From the NCBI GenBank assembly GCA_002083395.1, contig LWDH01000039.1:1-64000 (forward strand): a stretch of DNA of 64,000 nucleotides, read 5' to 3'. Position 1 is the stretch's first letter. Each line of letters begins with the position of its first letter. This document shows, one piece after another, positions 1-7,713 of the stretch. Position numbers and translations under genes: made by a program. The DNA comes from Proteobacteria bacterium SG_bin4 (GTDB taxonomy: Bacteria > Pseudomonadota > Gammaproteobacteria > Burkholderiales > Nitrosomonadaceae). Below the pieces are notes generated by a model. The model worked only from the letters and a program-made list of their open reading frames with translations. It was not told the DNA's origin and did not search any database.

Positions 1-34
1 GTGGCTTCGACCGCTCAAATTTACTCTTTGCCAT
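1..34 (-). CDS. tuf: Elongation factor Tu, first 11 codons only
   Basis: Only the start of the gene is inside the window. The reverse strand from 34 downwards reads ATG followed by codons for MAKSKFERSKP, the usual betaproteobacterial EF-Tu N-terminus. An AAGGAT-like ribosome binding site lies just upstream. EF-Tu delivers aminoacyl-tRNA to the ribosome. Its position 31 bases after fusA is the normal end of the str operon, which supports the call despite the short visible stretch. Confidence 0.85.
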   Translation of the reverse strand, partial: MAKSKFERSKP

Positions 35-65
35 GATCTATCCTTTTACACACTTTACTAATCAA

Positions 66-2156
66 TTATTTTTTATTAATTATTGCTTCCGCTACATTTT
101 TGGGAGCTTCTGCATAATGCTTAAATTCCATGGTATATGTTGCTCTACCTTGAGTAGCCGATCTTAGAGCTGTTGAATACCCAAACATTTCTGCCAATGG
201 TACTTCCGCGCGAATCACCTTAAGCCCGGGTATATCTTCCATACCTTGAATCATTCCGCGGCGTGATGATAAATCCCCAACTACGTTTCCCATAAAATCT
301 TCTGGTGTCTCGACTTCTACCGACATCATTGGCTCCAACAACACGGGATTCGCTTTACGCATTCCATCCTTGAATGCAATTGATGCAGCCATCTTGAATG
401 CATTTTCATTCGAATCCACATCATGATATGAACCGTCAAACAATGTCACTTTGACATCCACAACTGGATAGCCTGCCAACACTCCGCTTGGCAATGTTTC
501 ATTGAGTCCTTTCTCGACTGCAGGAATATATTCACGAGGAACCGCGCCACCTTTGATTTCGTCTATAAACTCAAATCCCTTTCCTGCTTCATTAGGTTCC
601 ATTTTGAGCCAAACGTGACCATATTGTCCTCTACCACCTGATTGTTTTACGAATTTACCTTCTATTTCAACAGATTTTCTTATGGCTTCACGATACGCTA
701 CTTGCGGAGCTCCAACATTTGCTTCAACACCAAATTCCCGTTTCATCCGGTCAACGATAATTTCTAGATGTAATTCACCCATTCCTGAAATAATCGTTTG
801 CCCCGACTCTTCATCCGTTCTAACTCTAAATGAAGGATCTTCTTGAGCTAGCCTATTTAAAGCTATCCCCATTTTTTCTTGATCCATTTTCGTTTTTGGT
901 TCAACAGCGACATGAATCACTGGTTCTGGAAAATCCATCCTTTCCAATGTTATAACTTTCTGAGGATCGCAAAGAGTATCTCCAGTCACTACTTCTTTCA
1001 GACCAACTGCCGCCGCAATATCGCCCGCACGCACTTCTTTAATTTCCTCTCTTTGATTTGCGTGCATCTGCAAGATCCTGCCGATTCTTTCTTTCTTTCC
1101 TTTTACAGAATTATAGACGGTATCGCCCGATGTAACGACGCCCGAGTATACCCTAAAGAAAATTAGTTGACCCACATAAGGATCAGTCGCTATCTTAAAT
1201 GCTAGCGCAGAAAATGGTTCATCATCGTTCGCCGATCTTTTATCTGATTCTCCATTCTCATTCTCACCCTGAATCGCCAAAACATCTGTCGGTGCAGGCA
1301 TATAGTCAATCACCGCATCCAACATCGCTTGCACACCTTTATTTTTAAAGGCGGTACCACACATCATCGGCACAATTTCATTATTGATCGTTCTGCTGCG
1401 CAAACCTCGCTTTATATCTGTAAGATCCAGATCGCCATTCTCCAGATACTTATTCATCAATTCTTCGCTAGCTTCTGCCGCAGTCTCCAACATTTTTTCA
1501 CGCCACGACTCAGCATCAGCTTTAAGATTCGCTGGTATATCTCGCTCCTCAAACTTCATACCACGACTCTCATCATCCCAATAAATTGCTTTCATTTTGA
1601 CGAGATCCACCACACCTTCAAATTTATCCTCTGCGCCAATCGGCAACTGGATCGGAACCGGGGTTGCTTTGAGCCGTGTTTTTATCTGCTCATAAACACG
1701 CATGAAGTTTGCACCCGATCTGTCCATTTTATTAACGAATGCCAATCGTGGCACCTGATATTTATTCGCTTGCCGCCAAACAGTTTCAGTTTGTGGCTGG
1801 ACCCCACCAACTGCACAAAACACAGTGCATGCGCCGTCCAAAACACGCAATGAGCGCTCTACTTCAATCGTGAAATCCACGTGCCCTGGTGTATCAATGA
1901 TATTAATACGATGTTCAGGATAATTACTTGCCATTCCCTTCCAAAAGCATGTAGTAGCTGCAGAAGTAATCGTAATCCCCCGCTCTTGTTCCTGCTCCAT
2001 CCAGTCCATAGTAGCCGCGCCATCATGGACTTCACCTAGTTTATGCGATACTCCAGTATAAAAAAGTATACGTTCGGTGGTCGTTGTTTTACCGGCATCA
2101 ATGTGCGCCATAATGCCTATGTTTCGATAACGTTCTATGGGTGTTTTTCTAGCCAC
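66..2156 (-). CDS. fusA: Elongation factor G
   Basis: Translational GTPase that drives ribosome translocation and, with RRF, ribosome recycling in the cytoplasm. The 696-residue product has the full family length. The G1 loop AHIDAGKTT is at 17-25, the switch motif RGITI at 59-63, DTPGH at 88-92 and NKMD at 142-145. The later EF-G domains follow without a break. It sits between rpsG (41 bases upstream) and tuf, the canonical str operon order, and should be transcribed from the promoter ahead of rpsL. Confidence 0.98.
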   Translation of the reverse strand: MARKTPIERYRNIGIMAHIDAGKTTTTERILFYTGVSHKLGEVHDGAATMDWMEQEQERGITITSAATTCFWKGMASNYPEHRINIIDTPGHVDFTIEVERSLRVLDGACTVFCAVGGVQPQTETVWRQANKYQVPRLAFVNKMDRSGANFMRVYEQIKTRLKATPVPIQLPIGAEDKFEGVVDLVKMKAIYWDDESRGMKFEERDIPANLKADAESWREKMLETAAEASEELMNKYLENGDLDLTDIKRGLRSRTINNEIVPMMCGTAFKNKGVQAMLDAVIDYMPAPTDVLAIQGENENGESDKRSANDDEPFSALAFKIATDPYVGQLIFFRVYSGVVTSGDTVYNSVKGKKERIGRILQMHANQREEIKEVRAGDIAAAVGLKEVVTGDTLCDPQKVITLERMDFPEPVIHVAVEPKTKMDQEKMGIALNRLAQEDPSFRVRTDEESGQTIISGMGELHLEIIVDRMKREFGVEANVGAPQVAYREAIRKSVEIEGKFVKQSGGRGQYGHVWLKMEPNEAGKGFEFIDEIKGGAVPREYIPAVEKGLNETLPSGVLAGYPVVDVKVTLFDGSYHDVDSNENAFKMAASIAFKDGMRKANPVLLEPMMSVEVETPEDFMGNVVGDLSSRRGMIQGMEDIPGLKVIRAEVPLAEMFGYSTALRSATQGRATYTMEFKHYAEAPKNVAEAIINKK

Positions 2157-2197
2157 AATTCAGCCTTACTTATTGTTCAATAGTTACCAGTTTCTTA

Positions 2198-2668
2198 TCA
2201 AAATCTAAAGTGAGAAAATGCTTTGTTCGACTCAGCCATTCGATGCACCTCTTCACGTTTTTTTACTGCCCCGCCACGCCCTTCAGCAGCCTCAGCCAGC
2301 TCACCCGCCAGTCGCGCATCCATCGATTTCTCATTTCTTTTCCTTGCAGCATCTCTTAGCCATCGCATCGCCAGCGCATTGCGGCGCACCGAACGTACTT
2401 CAACGGGAACCTGATAATTGGCTCCACCAACTCGACGACTTTTAACTTCCACGATCGGCCTGACATTCGTTAATGCTTGCGTAAAAACTTCCAATGGGTC
2501 ATTACCAGTTTTTTTCTCAATTTGTTCTAGTGCGCCATAAATAATCCTCTCAGCGACCGACTTTTTACCGCGAGTCATGAGCACATTGATGAACTTTGCT
2601 AGTTCAACATTGTGGTATTTCGGATCTGGTAATATTTCCCTTTTCGGAACTTCTCTACGTCTAGGCAT
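2198..2668 (-). CDS. rpsG: 30S ribosomal protein S7
   Basis: S7 nucleates assembly of the 30S head by binding the 3' major domain of 16S rRNA. The 156-residue protein has the usual length and starts MPRRREVPKR, with the conserved basic N-terminus and the beta-hairpin region near 75-90. It is the second gene of the str operon, 58 bases after rpsL and 41 before fusA. In E. coli S7 represses its own operon translationally; the short gap here does not show whether this is kept. Confidence 0.97.
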   Translation of the reverse strand: MPRRREVPKREILPDPKYHNVELAKFINVLMTRGKKSVAERIIYGALEQIEKKTGNDPLEVFTQALTNVRPIVEVKSRRVGGANYQVPVEVRSVRRNALAMRWLRDAARKRNEKSMDARLAGELAEAAEGRGGAVKKREEVHRMAESNKAFSHFRF

Positions 2669-2726
2669 TGTGAAACCTCATTCCATTTAATTCGTTTACT
2701 GCCAGTTGAAAGTATTTACAATTGTT

Positions 2727-3104
2727 TTAAGCTGTTTTAGGTTTTTTTGAACCGTATTTAGACCTACCCTGTTTACGATCTTTAACACCCGCTGTGTCCA
2801 AGCTGCCTCGCACAGTGTGATAGCGCACGCCAGGAAGATCTTTAACCCTTCCTCCGCGAATTAAGACAACCGAGTGCTCTTGGAGATTGTGTCCTTCTCC
2901 ACCTATATAACTTGTTACCTCGAATCCGTTAGTCAATCTTACCCTTGCGACCTTACGCAAAGCTGAATTTGGCTTCTTTGGTGTCGTTGTATAAACTCTT
3001 GTACAAACCCCTCGTTTCTGCGGACAATTCTCTAGTGCAGGCACGCTACTTTTAACACGCTTGGCAGCACGGGGCTTTCGAACTAATTGACTGATCGTTG
3101 GCAT
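2727..3104 (-). CDS. rpsL: 30S ribosomal protein S12
   Basis: S12 lies at the decoding centre and affects translational accuracy. The 125-residue product has the TTPKKPNSALRK motif, with Lys43 and Lys88 both present and Asp89 as the usual methylthiolation site. These are the wild-type residues at which streptomycin-resistance changes normally occur, so no resistance is predicted. It is the first gene of the str operon, and its promoter and leader are described separately. Confidence 0.97.
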   Translation of the reverse strand: MPTISQLVRKPRAAKRVKSSVPALENCPQKRGVCTRVYTTTPKKPNSALRKVARVRLTNGFEVTSYIGGEGHNLQEHSVVLIRGGRVKDLPGVRYHTVRGSLDTAGVKDRKQGRSKYGSKKPKTA

Positions 3105-3115
3105 TTCTACGTCCT

Positions 3116-3142
3116 AAAAAAACTGCGACGACTTTAAGTCGC
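3116..3142 (-). terminator. Possible attenuator hairpin in the rpsL leader
   Basis: On the minus strand the leader carries GCGAC, a short loop and GTCGTCGC, then seven T residues at 3122-3116, just before the rpsL ribosome binding region. This looks like a weak intrinsic terminator placed after the promoter, so it could attenuate the operon. The stem is only about five pairs, and readthrough must be frequent because the downstream genes are essential. Confidence 0.3.
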
Positions 3143-3257
3143 CTGGCTACTTTATACTGTTATTGATTTATTCCAATGAAGCAGACTGGAAATTAGTAAA
3201 CCATCACCTTTGATCTTTCTATTTCCTGATTCTCAGGCGTGGTAAAAAAGAGACCGG

Positions 3258-3286
3258 ATTCTATTGGGTTTATAAATGCATGTCAA
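3258..3286 (-). promoter_or_regulatory. Sigma-70-type promoter of the str operon
   Basis: Reading the minus strand, TTGACA (3286-3281) is followed by a 17-base spacer and TAGAAT (3263-3258), a near-consensus housekeeping promoter. Transcription would start near 3251, leaving a leader of about 146 nt before rpsL. It sits in the 315-base gap between rpsL and yajQ, in the right direction for the ribosomal genes. I see no gene in the rest of that gap (3287-3419). Confidence 0.75.
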
Positions 3287-3419
3287 GAAAATCAGTTACG
3301 CTATTGATCTTCTTGTAAGGATTCGGCAATTCAATAGCCATTCTCTTCCCATATCTTCTCATGGCTAACTTCATAACTTATAAAACCAAGCACAGCTATT
3401 CTATTTTGTGCTCTCTTCC

Positions 3420-3905
3420 TCAATCCCTGAAGTTCTGAAATTGCAGTGGATAACTGTTTTCAGTTTTTTTAACCAACTGGATTGCTTCTTGCAGCACATC
3501 CTTTTTAGCGCCGGATACACGCACTACATCCCCTTGTATGCTGGCTTGCACTTTTAATTTACTATCCTTAAGGTGCTTTATTATTTTTTTTGCCAGTTCC
3601 GCTTCCACTCCGGTTTTAACAGTGACTTTTTGTTTCAATTTATTACCGCTAATCTTCTCCATCGTGCCTTTATCCAAGCATCGAACATCCACATTGCGCT
3701 TTGTTAATTTTGTTCTTAATATATCCAGCACCTGCTCTAGTTTAAACTCGTCATCAGCAAAAATCGTTAATTCATAATCCGCCTGCTCAACTCTAGCATC
3801 AGAACCCTTGAAATCGAAGCGTGTACTGACTTCTTTATTAACTTGATCCACAGCATTCCTGATTTCCTGCTTATCAACTTCTGAGACGATATCAAATGTT
3901 GGCAT
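3420..3905 (-). CDS. yajQ: YajQ family nucleotide-binding protein
   Basis: Small cytoplasmic protein of the YajQ/DUF520 family. Members bind nucleotides, and some bind c-di-GMP. From the ATG at 3905 the product has 161 residues and begins MPTFDIVSEVDKQE, as in other members. An in-frame TTG at 3920 would add five residues, but neither start has a strong ribosome binding site and the family start favours the ATG. It contains the expected FDFKGS motif. It follows argG's stop by about 90 bases on the same strand and may be transcribed on its own. Confidence 0.93.
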   Translation of the reverse strand: MPTFDIVSEVDKQEIRNAVDQVNKEVSTRFDFKGSDARVEQADYELTIFADDEFKLEQVLDILRTKLTKRNVDVRCLDKGTMEKISGNKLKQKVTVKTGVEAELAKKIIKHLKDSKLKVQASIQGDVVRVSGAKKDVLQEAIQLVKKTENSYPLQFQNFRD

Positions 3906-3994
3906 AGTAGTTTTGCTCAAGATTAGTTTTTTCTCATAACATCTGAGGCATTCAGTTTCTCCGGATGTTTACGACTCGGACAACAAATTAATAT

Positions 3995-5218
3995 TTAGCC
4001 GGAGTTTTTCTTTTTTGCATTTGCTGCTATGCGCATTCTTAGAGCATTGAGTTTTATAAATCCAGCCGCGTCCCCTTGATTATAAGCCCCGGCATCATCC
4101 TCAAAAGTCGCAATAGTCGGATCGAACAATGAATCGGTGGCTGAATCTCTACCGACAACAATGACATTTCCCTTATACAATTTTAATCGAACCCACCCAT
4201 TCACTCTCTCTTGCGTAACGTCAATCATGGTTTGCAGTACTTTCCGTTCTGGACTCCACCAGTATCCGTTATAGATTATCGAAGCATACCGAGGCATCAG
4301 ATCATCTTTAAGATGTGCCACTTCACGGTCTAATGTAATTGATTCCATGGCTCGATGCGCACGTAATAAAATTGTTCCGCCGGGCGTTTCATAGCAGCCC
4401 CTTGATTTCATTCCCACATATCGATTTTCCACCAAATCCAGCCTGCCAATGCCGTGCTTTCCACCCAATTGGTTGAGTTTCTCTAAAACACTCGCTGGCG
4501 ACATGGGCTTGCCATTGATTGCCGTTACGTCCCCACGCGTAAATTCCAAATCCAAATACTCTGGTTCATCCGGCGCTTTTTCCGGCGATACGCTCCAGCG
4601 CCACATCGATTCTTCCGGCTCTACCGCAGGATCTTCGAGAATTCTACCTTCATAAGAAATATGCAATAAATTCGCATCCATACTGTACGGCGATCCCGCT
4701 TTCTTTTTCATTTCCACCGGAATACCATGCTTCTCAGCATATTGAAGCAACTTCTCCCTGGAAGTTAAATCCCATTCGCGCCACGGCGCGATAACGTGAA
4801 TATCCGGCTGTAGCGCATAATAACCCAACTCAAATCGAACTTGATCGTTCCCTTTTCCGGTAGCTCCATGAGAAACTGCATCAGCATTAGTTTCCTTTGC
4901 TATTTCAATCTGTCTTTTCGCGATCAGCGGACGAGCAATGCTGGTTCCCAGCAAGTATTCACCTTCGTAAATAGTATTGGCACGAAACATCGGAAACACG
5001 AAATCCCGCACGAATTCTTCACGCAAATCATCAATGAAAATTTCTTTAACCCCTAACTGCTTTGCTTTAGCTCTTGCAGGCTCGACCTCTTCCCCCTGCC
5101 CGATATCCGCTGTAAACGTAACGACTTCGCACTGATAAGTATCTTGCAACCATTTCAAAATAACCGATGTATCGAGACCGCCGGAAAATGCCAGAACCAC
5201 TTTATTGACTTTCTTCAT
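3995..5218 (-). CDS. argG: Argininosuccinate synthase
   Basis: Joins citrulline and aspartate with ATP cleavage, the penultimate step of arginine synthesis. The 407-residue protein begins with the PP-loop AFSGGLDTS at 10-18 and has the SHGATGKGNDQVRFE region, both diagnostic of this enzyme. It is the last gene of an argD-argF-argG run on the minus strand, 58 bases after argF, so three arginine steps are probably co-transcribed. No ARG-box-like operator was recognised. Confidence 0.97.
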   Translation of the reverse strand: MKKVNKVVLAFSGGLDTSVILKWLQDTYQCEVVTFTADIGQGEEVEPARAKAKQLGVKEIFIDDLREEFVRDFVFPMFRANTIYEGEYLLGTSIARPLIAKRQIEIAKETNADAVSHGATGKGNDQVRFELGYYALQPDIHVIAPWREWDLTSREKLLQYAEKHGIPVEMKKKAGSPYSMDANLLHISYEGRILEDPAVEPEESMWRWSVSPEKAPDEPEYLDLEFTRGDVTAINGKPMSPASVLEKLNQLGGKHGIGRLDLVENRYVGMKSRGCYETPGGTILLRAHRAMESITLDREVAHLKDDLMPRYASIIYNGYWWSPERKVLQTMIDVTQERVNGWVRLKLYKGNVIVVGRDSATDSLFDPTIATFEDDAGAYNQGDAAGFIKLNALRMRIAANAKKKNSG

Positions 5219-5276
5219 TATTTTTATGCTTTTGTAAAATTAAAATTAACAATCTAAAAAGATGATTTCTTATAAC

Positions 5277-6203
5277 TTATTTTGTTGCATCCAGCTTGCC
5301 CAATAACAAATATTCCATCAATGCCTTTTGCGTATGTAGCCGATTTTCCGCCTCATCCCAAACCACAGACTGCGGACCATCCAGCACCTCTGCGCTGACC
5401 TCCTCGTTACGATGAGCTGGCAAACAATGCATGAATAACGCATCGGGTTTTGCCAATGCCATCATCTCAGCATCAACGCAAAAATCAGCAAAATCATTTT
5501 TCCTCTGCTCCGCTTCCGCCTCAAAACCCATGCTGGTCCATACATCCGTGGTAACCAAGTCTGCTCCAATCACTGCCTGATGCGGGTCAGTAAACTTTTC
5601 AAAATGCGCAGCACTACTCAAGCCAATCTGCTCTGGATAAATATCATAACCAGGCGGAGTTGATACATGCACTCTAAAATTAAACACTTCGGCGGCTTGC
5701 AACCAAGTACTGCACATATTATTGGAATCACCGATCCAGGCAACGGTTTTACCTTCTATCGAGCCTCGATGTTCTATAAAAGTAAAAATATCACTCATAA
5801 TCTGGCAAGGATGATAGGCATCCGTCAGCCCATTGATTACAGGAACTCGTGAATATTCGGCAAAACGCTTGATAATGTCATGTTTATAAGTGCGGATCAT
5901 AACCAGATCCACCATGCGAGAAATCACACGGGCAGCATCTTCAACCGGTTCTCCGCGTCCCAGCTGGGTATCCCGGGAGGACAAATAAATTGCCGTGCCA
6001 CCCAGCTGATGCATACCCGCTTCAAATGACAATCGCGTCCGCGTTGAGTTCTTATCGAATATCATTGCCAATGTGCGATCAGTGAGCGGCCAATATTGCC
6101 GGTACTGCTTGAACTCCTGCTTTATCCAGCGCGCGCGCTCAAACAAATATTCATACTCAGCTCGGCTAAAATCATTAAATTGCAAGAAGTGCTTTAATTG
6201 CAT
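5277..6203 (-). CDS. argF: Ornithine carbamoyltransferase
   Basis: Makes citrulline from ornithine and carbamoyl phosphate in the cytoplasm. The 308-residue protein has the carbamoyl-phosphate motif STRTR at 53-57, the HPCQ-type stretch YHPCQIMSD, and HCLP at 259-262, which identifies the ornithine enzyme rather than aspartate carbamoyltransferase. It lies 36 bases after argD and 58 before argG on the same strand, giving a contiguous arginine operon. Confidence 0.97.
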   Translation of the reverse strand: MQLKHFLQFNDFSRAEYEYLFERARWIKQEFKQYRQYWPLTDRTLAMIFDKNSTRTRLSFEAGMHQLGGTAIYLSSRDTQLGRGEPVEDAARVISRMVDLVMIRTYKHDIIKRFAEYSRVPVINGLTDAYHPCQIMSDIFTFIEHRGSIEGKTVAWIGDSNNMCSTWLQAAEVFNFRVHVSTPPGYDIYPEQIGLSSAAHFEKFTDPHQAVIGADLVTTDVWTSMGFEAEAEQRKNDFADFCVDAEMMALAKPDALFMHCLPAHRNEEVSAEVLDGPQSVVWDEAENRLHTQKALMEYLLLGKLDATK

Positions 6204-6239
6204 AACAAGATTAATAACTCATCAGCCAATCTACATCGA

Positions 6240-7415
6240 TCAATTGTGTGCCGCTGAGCTATTCAAAAACTCCTTTATTATCGAACATGTAATATCGATT
6301 ACCTGTTCCGCTTCATGTTGTTGCATCACTAATGCAGGCAATAAGCGTATCACTTTATCCGAAGTTACATTGATTAATAGTTTCTTTTCCAAAGCCCTTT
6401 TCACCAATTCTGTGCAGGGAACCGCCAATTCAATACCCGTAATCAGTCCTTGACCTCTAATTTGCACCACTCCCGCAACATCAGCAAGCACACGCTTTAA
6501 TCGATCACGCATAAAATCGCCCAACTGGGTAACATGATCCAGCAGATTTTCATCCGCGATAACGTTCAATGTCTCGATCGCAGCAGCACAAGCGAGTGGA
6601 TTTCCACCAAAAGTAGATGCATGATTACCAGGTTTAAAGACTTCAGCCGCCACTCCTTTTGCCAGGCAGGCGCCGATCGCCACACCGCCGCCCAACCCCT
6701 TAGCCAGTGTAATAACATCCGGCATGATCCGGCTGTGTTGAAAAGCAAACCATTTCCCGCTACGTCCGATACCAGATTGCACTTCGTCGAGCATCAGCAA
6801 CCAGTCTTGCTGATTACAAAGATTACGCAACTCTTGCAAATAATGCGCTTCCGGAATATTGACGCCGCCTTCGCCTTGAAAAGGTTCTACCAGCACTGCG
6901 ACAACATCCTTATTATTGGCAGCAACCTGACTGACCGCTTCGATATTGTTATAGGGCACACGCACAAATCCGGATAGTAAAGGTTCAAATCCGGCTTGCA
7001 CTTTGCGGTTTCCACTCGCCGTCAATGTCGCCATGGTACGGCCATGAAATGACCTTTCCATGACAATAATGGTCGGCAATGATATCCCTTTATTATGCCC
7101 GTGAAGCCTGGCAAGTTTTATCGCCGCCTCATTGGCCTCCGCGCCTGAGTTGCAAAAAAAAGCGTTATCCATCCCTGACAACGCAACCAAGCGGTCAGCC
7201 AATTGTTCTTGCTTCTGGATATGAAAGAGATTCGATGTATGGATCAAAGTCCCAGCTTGCTCGCAAATAGCCTTGGTTAATCGCGGGTGGCAATGACCCA
7301 ATCCACATACAGCTACTCCGGATAATGCATCGAGATATCTTTCGCCTTTATCATCCCACAACCACACGCCTTGACCTTTTGCAAAGGTAACAGGTAACCG
7401 TGCGTAAGTATTCAT
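6240..7415 (-). CDS. argD: Acetylornithine aminotransferase
   Basis: PLP-dependent class III transaminase that converts N-acetylglutamate semialdehyde to N-acetylornithine; it may also serve lysine synthesis. From the ATG at 7415 it has 391 residues and starts MNTYARLPVTFAKG, matching the family. A TTG at 7457 would add 14 unrelated residues and is less likely. The PLP lysine is in TLAKGLGGG (about residue 239), and the LDEVQSGIGR motif precedes it. It heads the argDFG run and is divergent from gyrA across about 300 bases. Confidence 0.95.
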   Translation of the reverse strand: MNTYARLPVTFAKGQGVWLWDDKGERYLDALSGVAVCGLGHCHPRLTKAICEQAGTLIHTSNLFHIQKQEQLADRLVALSGMDNAFFCNSGAEANEAAIKLARLHGHNKGISLPTIIVMERSFHGRTMATLTASGNRKVQAGFEPLLSGFVRVPYNNIEAVSQVAANNKDVVAVLVEPFQGEGGVNIPEAHYLQELRNLCNQQDWLLMLDEVQSGIGRSGKWFAFQHSRIMPDVITLAKGLGGGVAIGACLAKGVAAEVFKPGNHASTFGGNPLACAAAIETLNVIADENLLDHVTQLGDFMRDRLKRVLADVAGVVQIRGQGLITGIELAVPCTELVKRALEKKLLINVTSDKVIRLLPALVMQQHEAEQVIDITCSIIKEFLNSSAAHN

Positions 7416-7713
7416 CAAGTTTGACACAGTGCAACACTCACTTATATTTTTAGACAAATAACCGGATCGCTGCTCGCCCCCGGTAACAACAAGAAAAATT
7501 TGAAAAAGCGATTATGTTTACCTATTTAAAATGCTTTTTCAAGCTTTTTTTCTTTAAAGATCTTCCCATTATCGCAACTTTTATTTACAGCAAAGTTAAC
7601 TGAGAATCGATTGCAGCATGTTAGAATAAAAAGCATCAAATTGTTCCAATACGTTAAAACCAAATACAAGTCATCGCTTCTTAACCTGTTGTTTCTCTCA
7701 AAACTCCTAAGTT

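Noticed and set aside
2727..3104. Streptomycin-resistance changes in S12
   Set aside because: Lys43 and Lys88 are both wild type.
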